A DNA stretch of 8,359 bases. Source: Vulcanimicrobiota bacterium. GTDB taxonomy: Bacteria > Eremiobacterota > Eremiobacteria > Baltobacterales > Baltobacteraceae. Positions 1 through 7,166 of the stretch are shown here, piece by piece (position 1 is the first letter of the stretch; each line of letters begins with the position of its first letter). The notes below the pieces were generated by a model. The model was given only the letters and a program-made list of their open reading frames with translations, was not told the origin of the DNA and did not search any database. Position numbers and translations under genes: made by a program. The stretch is taken from positions 1 to 8,359 of the forward strand of contig JASHZC010000282.1 in the NCBI GenBank assembly GCA_030042755.1, given 5' to 3'.

Positions 1-1
1 G

Positions 2-1186
2 ACGACGCTGCCCAACGTTCATTGTTACGAATCGTTGTTACGCGGTAAGCCCGAGAACATCGAGTGGCCGATGCTCGATGAATGGACGGCGTCCTCGCTC
101 TGTTACACGTCGGGCACGACTGGGGACCCCAAGGGCGTGCTGTACAGCCATCGTTCGACGCTCCTGCATGCGATGTCGGGATTGAGTATCGAGCACACGC
201 CCAACGGTGACATGAGCCGCTGCATTCTTCCGATCGTGCCGATGTTCCACGTCAACGGCTGGGGAGTTCCGTACACGGCCGCAATGGCCGGAGCGAAACT
301 CGTTCTTCCCGGCCCGGGGTACGACGGCGCGAGTATGTACGAACTCATCGAGGGCGAAGGCGTCACGGCGGCTGCGGGCGTTCCGGTCGTTTGGCTGCGA
401 TTGCTGCTCTATCTCGAGGAAACGGGAAAAGAGCTTACGACGCTTCGTTCGATGCGCGTCGGAGGATCGGCGTCGCCGCCGTCGCTCATCGAGGCGTTCG
501 AGCATCGCGGTATCGAGGTCGCTCAGGGCTGGGGAATGACCGAAACCAGTCCGGTCTGTACGACCGGCGCGTTACTGCCCGAACATCGCGATTCGCCGCA
601 GCGCTTGAATTATCAAGTGACGGCCGGGCGTCCCGTTTTCGGCGTTGACTTGAAGATCGTCGATGCAGAGGGGAATGCGCTGCCGCACGACGGCATCGCG
701 CAGGGCGAGCTATGCGTACGTGGATATTGGGTGCTCAGCGCTTACTACGAGAATCCCGACGCAACGGCCGCGGCCTTTACGGACGATGGCTGGTTCCGCA
801 CCGGCGACGTCTGTTCGATCAACGAGGACGGATACGTAACGATTCGCGATCGAGCCAAAGATCTCATCAAATCCGGTGGCGAGTGGATAAGTTCGATCGA
901 TCTCGAGAACGCGGCAATCGACCATCCCGAAGTCGAGGAGGCTGCCGCGATTGCCGTGCCGCACGCGCATTGGGGAGAACGTCCGCTCTTGGTCGTGCGC
1001 CGCAGCACGGGAAGCAAAATCGATCACGCGACCATCGTCGAATTTCTTTCGCCGAAGGTAGCCAGCTTTTGGCTTCCCGACGAAATCGTCTTCGTTGACG
1101 AGATGCCCTATACGGCAACCGGAAAAATTTCGAAGAAAACGCTTCGCGAGCGCTTCAGCGCATCGCACACCGGCGCGTCGTCTTAG
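2..1186 (+). CDS. AMP-forming fatty-acyl-CoA synthetase, 5'-truncated by window edge
   Basis: Cytosolic ATP-dependent acyl-CoA ligase (ANL superfamily): activates a carboxylic acid to an acyl-adenylate, then to acyl-CoA. The frame is open to the left edge, so a TTG at 35 is not the real start. About 394 residues are visible of roughly 540 usual, so about 150 N-terminal residues lie outside. Seen: the phosphate-binding motif [10 protein letters not shown] (107-136), GWGMTETSP (527-553), the hinge-region FRTGD and IKSGGEW motifs, and the C-terminal PYTATGK with the putative catalytic lysine at 1124-1126. The [10 protein letters not shown] and [14 protein letters not shown] segments match the medium/long-chain AlkK/FadD-like branch, so a fatty acid substrate is the best guess. 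An aromatic or other carboxylate cannot be excluded. All visible motifs are intact. It is convergent with the lone livH and overlaps it by 4 nt, so it is not in the transporter operon. Confidence 0.92.
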   Translation, partial: TTLPNVHCYESLLRGKPENIEWPMLDEWTASSLCYTSGTTGDPKGVLYSHRSTLLHAMSGLSIEHTPNGDMSRCILPIVPMFHVNGWGVPYTAAMAGAKLVLPGPGYDGASMYELIEGEGVTAAAGVPVVWLRLLLYLEETGKELTTLRSMRVGGSASPPSLIEAFEHRGIEVAQGWGMTETSPVCTTGALLPEHRDSPQRLNYQVTAGRPVFGVDLKIVDAEGNALPHDGIAQGELCVRGYWVLSAYYENPDATAAAFTDDGWFRTGDVCSINEDGYVTIRDRAKDLIKSGGEWISSIDLENAAIDHPEVEEAAAIAVPHAHWGERPLLVVRRSTGSKIDHATIVEFLSPKVASFWLPDEIVFVDEMPYTATGKISKKTLRERFSASHTGASS

Positions 1187-1192
1187 ACGCGC
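1173..1192. terminator. Inverted repeat across the convergent stop codons, possible bidirectional stem-loop
   Basis: A perfect 7-bp GC-rich inverted repeat, GCGCGTC (1173-1179) and GACGCGC (1186-1192), surrounds a 6-nt loop, GTCTTA. The TAG stop of the synthetase (1184-1186) and the TAA stop of the minus-strand permease (1183-1185) both fall at the loop and its edge. A second small stem, ACGCG/CGCGT with a 3-nt loop, overlaps at 1187-1199. There is no T-run on either side, so this is not a classic intrinsic terminator. It could still pause polymerase for both converging transcripts, or be a by-product of GC-rich coding sequence. Confidence 0.3.
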
Positions 1193-2064
1193 TTCGCGTG
1201 GACGCGGCCGAAAATGCCGGCGGGGCGGAAGAGCAAGACGAGAACGATGATGGCGAATGCGACGGGCAGTCGCAAATCGGTGCCGATGAAATCGACGTAC
1301 GTACCGAGCAGCGCGAGTACGACGCCGAGGATCAGTCCACCGATGACGGCGCCGATGGGACTTTCGATGCCGCCGAGCACGGCCGCGGCAAACGCGTAGA
1401 CGATGATCCCTTGCATCATATTCGGATCGAGAAAAACGACCGGTGCAACCATGAATCCCGACACGGCACCGACCACGGCTGCGAGTCCCCAGCCCAGAGC
1501 GAGCATCCAGCTTACGCGAATTCCCATCAAACGGCTTTGTTGAGGATAGAGCGATGCTGCCCGCAACGCGAGACCAAGTTTCGTGTGCTGAAATAAGAGA
1601 TACATCAGCGCGAGCATGCCGAGACAAACGACGATCACGCCGAGATCTGCAGGGCTGAGGGCAACGCCGCCGATCGAGATCGGCGCCGACGGGAACGGAC
1701 TGGCGAACGCCTTGGGGACATAGCCCCACGCCCAACCCGCGATGCCGTTGAACGTGATCAGTAGGCCGAGCGTCACGATAACGATCGTCAACGGCGGTGC
1801 ACCTTCGATCGGCCGAACGATCGTACGCTCCAGCAGTACGGCACCCACAAACGCGATGGCGATCGTTATTGCGAATGCAGCCCAGATCGGCATGCCGGCG
1901 TGCATGAACTGCCAAGCAATGAACGTGGTCAGCATTGCCATCTCGCCTTGCGCAAAGTTGATGACGTTCATCGAACGATAAATCAGCACGAGTGCCAGCG
2001 CCACACTTGCAAAAATCGACCCGGTGGCGAGGCCGCTCACGATTTGCTGGGCGAGTTCTTGCAT
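1183..2064 (-). CDS. livH: Lone LivH-type ABC transporter inner-membrane permease (second copy)
   Basis: Inner-membrane permease of the branched-chain amino acid/HAAT ABC transporter family, 293 residues from the ATG at 2064. Seen: the family N-terminal signature with VINFAQGEMA (about residues 34-43), about eight hydrophobic segments, a cytoplasmic coupling loop with LGLALRAASLYPQQSRLMGI (about 163-182) in the place of the usual EAA loop, the glycine-rich GGIESPIGAVIGG, and the closing LLFRPAGIFG. The frame extends upstream to 2166, but those extra 34 residues do not resemble the family and would run into the divergent gene, so the inner ATG is preferred. An AGGGG lies only 2 nt before it, a poor ribosome site. 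It has no permease, ATPase or binding-protein partner of its own in the window: downstream is the convergent synthetase, upstream the divergent DUF302 gene. It may serve as an alternative channel subunit for the main LivMGF set. Confidence 0.9.
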   Translation of the reverse strand: MQELAQQIVSGLATGSIFASVALALVLIYRSMNVINFAQGEMAMLTTFIAWQFMHAGMPIWAAFAITIAIAFVGAVLLERTIVRPIEGAPPLTIVIVTLGLLITFNGIAGWAWGYVPKAFASPFPSAPISIGGVALSPADLGVIVVCLGMLALMYLLFQHTKLGLALRAASLYPQQSRLMGIRVSWMLALGWGLAAVVGAVSGFMVAPVVFLDPNMMQGIIVYAFAAAVLGGIESPIGAVIGGLILGVVLALLGTYVDFIGTDLRLPVAFAIIVLVLLFRPAGIFGRVHAKRV

Positions 2065-2123
2065 GACCCCTACATTAGACGCCGACGGAGTGGCGCCTAC
2101 CAAGCGCGAACGTTTGGCACACC
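2065..2123. promoter_or_regulatory. 59-bp divergent intergenic region between lone livH and DUF302 gene
   Basis: This short gap must hold the 5' signals for both the minus-strand permease and the plus-strand DUF302 gene, unless either is read through from further away. I could not recognise convincing -35/-10 hexamers on either strand. The only symmetry seen is a loose CCAA/TTGG pair around the middle (about 2100-2117). The plus-strand gene has no clear Shine-Dalgarno, so it may be leaderless or weakly translated. Confidence 0.35.
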
Positions 2124-2495
2124 ATGACAAAACGCAGTCGTCTTTCGTACGCGCAAACACTCGCAACCCTTCGCGACCACATAACCGGTGGCGGCAACAC
2201 GATTTTTGCCGCGATCGATCAGGCAGCCGCTGCGCAAACCGTCGGCATGACGCTACGGCCGACTACGTTGATCGTGTTCGGGAACCCGAAGGCTGGAACG
2301 CCTCTGATGGATGCATTTCCACTGGCTGCGCTCGCGCTTCCGCTAAAGCTGCTCGTGTGGGAAGAGGACGCAACGGTTAGCGTTGCCTACGAGACCATGA
2401 AGGAGATCGCTGCGCGGTACGGCGTCACGGGCATGGACGCGCGCATCGATGCAATGGATAATGCTGTCGATGCGTTGACCGACGCGGTGGCGTAA
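2124..2495 (+). CDS. DUF302 domain protein
   Basis: A small cytosolic protein of 123 residues made almost entirely of a DUF302 domain. Seen: FAAIDQAAAA (about residues 28-37), the strongly conserved core LRPTTLIVFGNPKAGTPLM (about 44-62), then ALPLKLLVWEED (about 71-82) and the closing RYGV. These match the DUF302 family along its full usual length, and there is no signal peptide or membrane segment. The biochemical role of the family is not established; many members form simple alpha/beta dimers. The ATG at 2124 gives the expected family N-terminus (SYAQTLATL helix), although no strong ribosome site precedes it. It is the only complete plus-strand gene here. It sits alone between the lone livH and livF, only 6 nt from the livF stop, so it interrupts the otherwise minus-strand transporter locus. 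Confidence 0.88.
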   Translation: MTKRSRLSYAQTLATLRDHITGGGNTIFAAIDQAAAAQTVGMTLRPTTLIVFGNPKAGTPLMDAFPLAALALPLKLLVWEEDATVSVAYETMKEIAARYGVTGMDARIDAMDNAVDALTDAVA

Positions 2496-2501
2496 AGCTC
2501 G

Positions 2502-3203
2502 CTAGAGTCCGAAGTAGGCTTCGCGAACCGCATCGCTTGCTTCGAGCTGCTCGCGCGTGCCCGAAACGCGAACGCGCCCGCCGTCGATGAGATACCCGCG
2601 ATCGGCAAGCGGCAAGAACGCAACGTTCTGCTCGGCCAAAAGCAATGCCGTGCCTTCTCCGATCGAGTAGCGCAGCACGTCGACAACCTGCTTCACGAAC
2701 ACCGGCGCCAATCCGGCGGAAGGTTCGTCCAGCAGCAGCAACTTCGGTGCCGAAACGAGCACTTTCGCGATGCCGAGCATTTTGCGCTGTCCGCCCGAAA
2801 GCGACGCTGCAAGCTCGCGCCGCTTTGAGGCGAGGTCGGGAAAGAGCTCGAAGAGCCGCGCGCTGCGGCGCCGCACTTCGCGCGTGCTCAAAAAGTAACC
2901 GCCGAGCCGGATGTTCTCTTCGATCGAAAGCGTCGCGAACACGCCCTGTTCCGACATGAACGACATCCCATGCTTGATGCGCTGATCCGGTGAAGCGTGT
3001 TCGATTTCTTTCCCGTCGAATCGGATCGTGCCGCGCCAACAGGGAAGCAGACCGATGATCGTGCGAAGAAGCGTCGTCTTTCCTGCGCTGTTCGCGCCGA
3101 GCAACAGCACCGTCTCTCCGGTGGAGACGTCGAGGTCGATCCCCCACAGCGCTTGCATTGCGCCGTATCCCGACTCGACCTCACGAACGTCCAGCAGCGC
3201 CAC
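2502..3203 (-). CDS. livF: LivF-type ABC transporter ATP-binding protein
   Basis: Cytoplasmic ATPase of the LIV/HAAT transporter, pairing with LivG on the LivH/LivM channel; 233 residues, the usual LivF length. Seen from the GTG start: SGYGAMQAL A-loop region, Walker A GANSAGKTT (36-44), intact signature LSGGQ (135-139), Walker B LLLLDEPSAGLAP (155-167), and AEQN in place of the histidine switch (190-193), a substitution normal for LivF. The C-terminus ADRGYLIDGGR...DAVREAYFGL is typical. The frame runs up to 3290 and also has an ATG at 3242, but both would overlap livG. The GTG at 3203 has a perfect GGAGG (3212-3216) 8 nt upstream and begins just where the family homology begins. It follows the livG TGA by 4 nt. 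It is the last gene of the minus-strand operon and ends 6 nt from the convergent DUF302 gene. Confidence 0.93.
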   Translation of the reverse strand: MALLDVREVESGYGAMQALWGIDLDVSTGETVLLLGANSAGKTTLLRTIIGLLPCWRGTIRFDGKEIEHASPDQRIKHGMSFMSEQGVFATLSIEENIRLGGYFLSTREVRRRSARLFELFPDLASKRRELAASLSGGQRKMLGIAKVLVSAPKLLLLDEPSAGLAPVFVKQVVDVLRYSIGEGTALLLAEQNVAFLPLADRGYLIDGGRVRVSGTREQLEASDAVREAYFGL

Positions 3204-3207
3204 GCCG

Positions 3208-3915
3208 TCAGCCTCCGATGAACGCGGCGACGACGTCGGCATTACGCGACGCGTTCTCCAGCGTGCCTTCAAAAAGCATACGGCCGGCACTGAGCACGAT
3301 GACGCGATGGGCGATGCGATTCAAGAAATCGAGCAAGTGCTCCACCACGATCAGCGCGATGCCGCGCGATGCCAGCGTTCCCAGAAGGTCCGCCATGACG
3401 CTCAGTTCGCCAGGATTGAGGCCCGCGCCGATTTCATCGACGAGGAGCAATTTCGGCCGCGTCGCTAGCGCTCGCCCGAGATCGAGGCGCTTCTGCTGAT
3501 TCACCGTTAATCCGGATGCGACGTCGCCCGATTGGTTCGAGAGTTCGATCTCATCCAACACGGCGTCGACGTCGGTCGCGCCGTGCCCGCCGAAGTACGC
3601 AGCAACTTCGATGTTTTCGCGCACCGTCATCGCATAGAAAGGTTTGGGAACTTGAAAGGTGCGGTTGATACCGAGCGGGACGCGACGAAAGCTCGGCAAG
3701 CGATCGATGCGATGTCCTTGGAAACTCATGCTCCCGGCATCGGCGCGATATACGCCGGAGATCAGATTGATTGCCGTGGTTTTCCCCGATCCGTTCGGCC
3801 CGACCAAACCGAGAATCTCACCCGGCGCGACGGTAAGGCTGACGCCGTCGAGTGCGGTGAGTCCGCCAAAGCGCTTCACGATTCCGTCGAGCACGAGCAG
3901 CGGTTCAGAGGACAC
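3208..3915 (-). CDS. livG: LivG-type ABC transporter ATP-binding protein with degenerate signature motif
   Basis: Cytoplasmic ATPase partner of LivF, 235 residues from a GTG at 3915. Seen: KRFGGLTALDGVS A-loop region, Walker A GPNGSGKTT (39-47), Q-loop glutamine in RTFQVPKPF (Q88), Walker B LLLVDEIGAGLNP (156-168) with the catalytic glutamate E161, and switch histidine in VVEHLLDFL (H193). Those identify LivG rather than LivF. The signature that is usually LSxGQ reads LTVNQ (136-140), so both the serine and the glycines are changed. Family members with altered signatures are known, so this need not mean loss of function. The protein is somewhat shorter than E. coli LivG (about 255). The GTG is supported by GAGG 5 nt upstream (3921-3924), and the gene overlaps the end of livM by 11 nt. 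Confidence 0.92.
   Translation of the reverse strand: MSSEPLLVLDGIVKRFGGLTALDGVSLTVAPGEILGLVGPNGSGKTTAINLISGVYRADAGSMSFQGHRIDRLPSFRRVPLGINRTFQVPKPFYAMTVRENIEVAAYFGGHGATDVDAVLDEIELSNQSGDVASGLTVNQQKRLDLGRALATRPKLLLVDEIGAGLNPGELSVMADLLGTLASRGIALIVVEHLLDFLNRIAHRVIVLSAGRMLFEGTLENASRNADVVAAFIGG
3212..3216 (-). promoter_or_regulatory. Shine-Dalgarno deciding the livF start
   Basis: GGAGG on the minus strand lies inside the last codons of livG, 8 nt before the GTG at 3203. It supports that GTG over the upstream ATGs at 3242 and 3290, and suggests re-initiation or coupling right after the livG stop. Confidence 0.7.
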
Positions 3916-4855
3916 GTACGCCTCGACGAGCGAGCAACGATATCAGTCCTTGCGGAAGAAAGAGCACGAGCATGACGATCAGCAGCCCGTAAATGAACTC
4001 AAAATACTGCGGTGCCGAGATGCCGACTGCATTGTAGAGCGTATAGAGCACGATCGCGCCGATTACCGGACCGAGGACGGTCCCGACGCCGCCGAAAAGC
4101 GCGAAGACGATAGCGAACACGGAGATCTGGAGTGTAAACACCGCGTCGGGATAAAAGACCGAAAGATTCCAAGCGTAAGCGCCCCCCGCGAGTCCGGCGA
4201 TTGCGGCCGAGACCAGCCACACGATCAAACGTTCGCGCACGACGTTGATGCCGGCCATCGCGGCGCTCGTCGGGTCCTGGTTCATCGCGCGCAAGGCCAT
4301 GCCGAATCGCGAAAAGCGGAAGTGCGCTGCAAGGCCCGTAGCGAGCAGCAAGATCGCGAGCATGGTGAAGTAGCTTGCGGTGGGGTTGTACACCTGATCG
4401 ATCTTCAACCCGTACGGTCCGCCGGTGACGCTGGCGAGATCTTGGTTCGAAAAGATGTTGTAGAGAATTTGGGACGCCGCAAGATTCGCGATGGAAAAAT
4501 ACGCGCCGGAGAGACGCAGAAGCGGCCCGAGAATCAACGCCACGACGACTGCTGAGGCACCGCCGCCGAGGACGCACACCGCTACCGGTAGATGCGAATG
4601 GAGAACGAGCAGCGAGGTCGTATACGCGCCCGTTCCCAAGAATCCGACGTAACCGAACGGCAGATAGCCGGTGAAGCCGTAGAGCAGGTTCAGCCCTTGC
4701 GCCAGCGTGATGAACATCATCATCGAAAAGAGAAGGCTGCGGTTGTGGTAGAGATTGGGCGCGACGGCGAATACGAGAGCGAGGACCGCCAGCGTCAACG
4801 CCGAGGGTGCGATCGTGCGAAACCGGTTTTGAACGGGCGGTGAGGCTTCGTTCAT
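3905..4855 (-). CDS. livM: LivM-type ABC transporter inner-membrane permease
   Basis: Second channel subunit of the transporter, pairing with LivH; 316 residues from the ATG at 4855. Seen: a short polar N-terminus, about eight to ten hydrophobic segments, the LivM hallmark GLNLLYGFTGYLPFGYVGFLG split around residues 55-74, YFSIANLAASQI (119-130), TGGPYGL (144-150), the coupling loop FGMALRAMNQDPTSAAMAGI (184-203), and the late GGVGTVLGPVIGA (255-267). The frame is open to 4948, but the extra 31 residues are unlike the family and overlap livH, so the inner ATG is chosen. It starts 2 nt after the livH stop (TAA-CG-ATG) with no strong ribosome site, which suggests translational coupling. Its end overlaps livG by 11 nt. 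Confidence 0.93.
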   Translation of the reverse strand: MNEASPPVQNRFRTIAPSALTLAVLALVFAVAPNLYHNRSLLFSMMMFITLAQGLNLLYGFTGYLPFGYVGFLGTGAYTTSLLVLHSHLPVAVCVLGGGASAVVVALILGPLLRLSGAYFSIANLAASQILYNIFSNQDLASVTGGPYGLKIDQVYNPTASYFTMLAILLLATGLAAHFRFSRFGMALRAMNQDPTSAAMAGINVVRERLIVWLVSAAIAGLAGGAYAWNLSVFYPDAVFTLQISVFAIVFALFGGVGTVLGPVIGAIVLYTLYNAVGISAPQYFEFIYGLLIVMLVLFLPQGLISLLARRGVRVL

Positions 4856-4857
4856 CG

Positions 4858-5739
4858 TTACGTGGTCCGCACGGATTTGCCCAACAATCCGGCGGGCCGG
4901 AAGAGCACGATGATAACCAGAAGCGCGTACGGTACGAGATTCGACCACGACGGCAGGAACGTTTGCATGAGCAGCGTGCCGATGCCGAAGACCAATCCGC
5001 CGATAATCGTGCCCAGTGGGTTCCCCAGCGACCCAATGATGATGACCGCAAAAGACGTTGTCGTAAGCTCGTTGCCGATGTCAGGCGAAATCGAGCCTAG
5101 AAGGTACGGAACGAACACACCGGCAGTGCCGGCAAGCGCGATGCCGATCACAAACGAAATCGCCGAGACCCGCTGCACGTCGATGCCGGTCGCAAGCGCT
5201 TCCTCGCGGTTGGACATAATCGCGCGGGTCGCCAAGCCAAATCGAGTGCGGGTAAAATACAGATAGAGCGCCGCGGTCACGAGCAGGCTTACGGCTGCGG
5301 CTACCCACCAACTATCAGGAAAGCTTTGGCCGAATGGGCTGATGCTTCCCGAGCCGAGGGCGTCCTCCGGCAGCGATCGCTGATCGGCGCCAAAAACCGC
5401 GATAAGGATCGCATCGATCATCTGTGCGACGCCGAAGAAGAGAATGAACGACAGCATCTCGGGATCGCGGCTTCGCTGCAAGCGCGGAACGACTCCGTAG
5501 TAGATTGGGATCCCAACGACGACGGCTCCCAGAATCGCGAGTGGAACGCCGTAAATGGGATTCAGATGCAGCCGCGCACTGAGAATGAATGCGCCGTAGC
5601 CGCCCAACAATACGAACTGGCCGTGCGCGATGTTGATGATGCGCATCACGCCGAAGATCAGGTTCAGTCCGATCCCGACCAAGGCGAAAAAGATCCCGTA
5701 CAGGATCCCGCCGATTAGCGCGTATTCGAGAAGGCTCAT
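4858..5739 (-). CDS. livH: LivH-type ABC transporter inner-membrane permease (operon copy)
   Basis: First channel subunit of the main transporter, 293 residues. Seen: the LivH N-terminus GILYGIFFALVGIGLNLIFG (11-30), IINIAHGQF (34-42), about eight hydrophobic segments, coupling loop FGLATRAIMSNREEALATGI (167-186), GSLGNPLGTIIGG (236-248), and closing LFRPAGLLGK (279-288). It follows the binding-protein gene by 21 nt and precedes livM by 2 nt. The ATG at 5739 fits the family start; only weak purine-rich sequence lies upstream. It has the same length as the lone LivH at 1183-2064, but the two sequences differ widely: NIAHGQF against NFAQGEM, and different external loops. They are therefore old paralogues, not a recent duplication. 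Confidence 0.94.
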   Translation of the reverse strand: MSLLEYALIGGILYGIFFALVGIGLNLIFGVMRIINIAHGQFVLLGGYGAFILSARLHLNPIYGVPLAILGAVVVGIPIYYGVVPRLQRSRDPEMLSFILFFGVAQMIDAILIAVFGADQRSLPEDALGSGSISPFGQSFPDSWWVAAAVSLLVTAALYLYFTRTRFGLATRAIMSNREEALATGIDVQRVSAISFVIGIALAGTAGVFVPYLLGSISPDIGNELTTTSFAVIIIGSLGNPLGTIIGGLVFGIGTLLMQTFLPSWSNLVPYALLVIIVLFRPAGLLGKSVRTT

Positions 5740-5760
5740 CGACGGGATCTCGCTTCGGGC

Positions 5761-7017
5761 TTAGGGTTGCGGAGCCGGATAAACGGCTTTTCCGGTCGCC
5801 TTGTCTTGTGGATAGACAACAACGAATTTGTTATCGGCGCCCGCCGGTACGAGCTGCGCCACGGGCAACAGCTCACCGAGCTGCGCGCCATTTTCGTTGA
5901 TCTTGAAATCGCCAAGAAGCGTTCGCGTCTTTGAAGACATGTCCATCAGCGCTTGATGGAACGCCAATTGCGTGAACTCCGGTGCGCGCGCGAGCATCTC
6001 TTGAATGATCAGTCCGTTGTTGTAGCCTGCAGCGTTGAGGAAGTTCGGCGCAGCGTTGTTGGCTGCGGTAAACGCTTTGACGAACTCGTCGGTGTTCATG
6101 CCGAGCGTGACGCTCGGATAACGCACGAGCGGCGGTGTCGGATAGGTATAGGTATACGCCATCGCCTTGGCTCCGACGTTCTTGGTGATGAGCGCGGTGA
6201 GTTGGCCGGGGAAGATCGTGAAGGTCATGTTGAAGTGCAACCCGCTCGAAGCGAGGTCGCGCAAGAACGCGATGTCGTTGGGCGCGTATCCGAACTCCAG
6301 CACTGCGTCCGGATGCGTTGCTGCAATCGTATGTAGCAGGATGGCGTAGTTCGATTCGGTCGTCGGTACGCCGTTGTAGTACACTGGCGTAATGCCGGCC
6401 TGCGCCAGCACCGATTTCAGCGTCTCGGCCTGCGAGGCGTCGAAATCATTGGAATCGTAGAGAATTGCGACGCGCTTCATTTTCTGATCGACGATGAACT
6501 GGCCCAGCGGTACCGGCCATACCGCGGAGGACGGGATGCTGACGTCGGCGAGATAGTTCGTTTTCTTGGTGAAGAAATTCGCGCCGGATCCGGTCGGGTC
6601 GATCAGCAACATGTGGTGCTCTTCAGCCAGCGGAATAGCGACCGACGTAAGCACCGAACCAAAGTCGGCGATCAAAATGTCGACTTTGTCCTGCGTGATC
6701 AACTGGTTGTACAGCGTCGTCGCGGTCGTCGTCGAGCTCTGGTCGTCGTAGGCGATGATCTTGACGGGAATCTTCTTGTTGAAGGCTTTCACGAAGACGC
6801 CGCCATCTTTGTTCACCAACGACGCCCAGTACTGTAGACCCTGGTACTGGCCTTGGGAGGCCACGGCGAACGTTCCGGTACTCGCATAGAGCGTGCCGAT
6901 TTTTATCTGGGATGGCGGGGCGTCGGCGCGCGCCGGACGGAGGGTGCCCGTGGCGACAAGGCCGACGACGGCGATAACTGCGGCTGAAAGCAACCACGCT
7001 GGACGAGACACGAACAT
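5761..7017 (-). CDS. livK: Periplasmic substrate-binding protein, type 1 fold (LivK/Peripla_BP_6 family)
   Basis: Captures the substrate in the periplasm and delivers it to LivHM; 418 residues. A Sec signal peptide is clear: SRPAW, a hydrophobic core at about residues 8-26, then ARA with likely cleavage between A31 and D32. There is no lipobox cysteine, so a soluble periplasmic protein is expected. The mature chain begins IKIGTLYASTGTFA, the usual first strand and ligand loop, followed by the two-lobe pattern (VDILIADFGS, MKRVAILYDSNDF, PDAVLEFGY, AAGYNNGLII) and a C-terminal FVVVYPQDKATGK. The ligand cannot be read from the sequence: amino acids, amides, urea and small carboxylates are all handled by this family, and the symbol denotes family only. 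Start: ATG at 7017 with AAAGGAGG 11 nt upstream. It is the first gene of the five-gene operon. Confidence 0.92.
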   Translation of the reverse strand: MFVSRPAWLLSAAVIAVVGLVATGTLRPARADAPPSQIKIGTLYASTGTFAVASQGQYQGLQYWASLVNKDGGVFVKAFNKKIPVKIIAYDDQSSTTTATTLYNQLITQDKVDILIADFGSVLTSVAIPLAEEHHMLLIDPTGSGANFFTKKTNYLADVSIPSSAVWPVPLGQFIVDQKMKRVAILYDSNDFDASQAETLKSVLAQAGITPVYYNGVPTTESNYAILLHTIAATHPDAVLEFGYAPNDIAFLRDLASSGLHFNMTFTIFPGQLTALITKNVGAKAMAYTYTYPTPPLVRYPSVTLGMNTDEFVKAFTAANNAAPNFLNAAGYNNGLIIQEMLARAPEFTQLAFHQALMDMSSKTRTLLGDFKINENGAQLGELLPVAQLVPAGADNKFVVVYPQDKATGKAVYPAPQP

Positions 7018-7166
7018 CGAGCTCTTTTCCTCCTTTCACGCCGGCTTGCGCGGCGCACGAAGAACAGTATCTAGGCCACGTTACTCTCAACGTCCTTTAA
7101 CCTTCGAACGTTCGCATCGCTAGATGCGCGATCACCCGCGCTAAGCAGATAACGCTGCCGCATAGG
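7018..7166 (-). promoter_or_regulatory. Non-coding leader upstream of the transporter operon
   Basis: This 149-bp gap separates the beta-barrel stop from the binding-protein start and is the natural place for the operon promoter. On the minus strand a TTGAGA (about 7086-7091) and a TACTGT 15 nt further on make a weak sigma70-like candidate; I would not rely on it. A perfect palindrome, CGAACGTTCG, lies at 7105-7114. An adjacent 6-bp stem, CGCATC/GATGCG with loop GCTA, lies at 7113-7128 and could be an operator pair or the end of the upstream transcript, but has no U-tract. A GC-rich 5-bp stem, CGCCG/CGGCG (7039-7055), sits just upstream of the ribosome site. Confidence 0.4.
7029..7036 (-). 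promoter_or_regulatory. Strong Shine-Dalgarno for the binding-protein gene
   Basis: AAAGGAGG on the minus strand lies 11 nt before the ATG at 7017. It is the best ribosome site in the window, consistent with binding proteins being made in excess over their permeases. Confidence 0.7.

Noticed and set aside
710..1915. Long (401-residue) minus-strand frame spanning the synthetase and lone livH
   Set aside because: Its product is arginine-rich and without recognisable domains, the typical shadow of two GC-rich genes; both real genes are clear in other frames.
2065..2166. Extended N-terminus of the lone LivH starting at 2166
   Set aside because: The extra 34 residues do not resemble LivH and overlap the DUF302 gene; the ATG at 2064 gives the standard family start.
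2510..2523. CGAAG/CTTCG 5-bp stem with TAGG loop just past the DUF302 stop, as a terminator
   Set aside because: Short stem inside the livF coding sequence with no T-run; expected by chance.
3204..3290. Extended starts of livF at 3242 or 3290
   Set aside because: They overlap livG by 35-83 nt, while the GTG at 3203 has a perfectly placed GGAGG and matches the family N-terminus and length.
3659..4555. Long (298-residue) plus-strand frame antisense to livG and livM
   Set aside because: Charged, low-complexity product with no family resemblance; antisense shadow.
4856..4948. Extended N-terminus of livM starting at 4948
   Set aside because: Overlaps the end of livH and adds non-family sequence; the ATG at 4855 is 2 nt after the livH stop.
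3999..5051. Long (350-residue) minus-strand frame overlapping livM and livH
   Set aside because: Serine/arginine-rich shadow frame inside two well-recognised permease genes.
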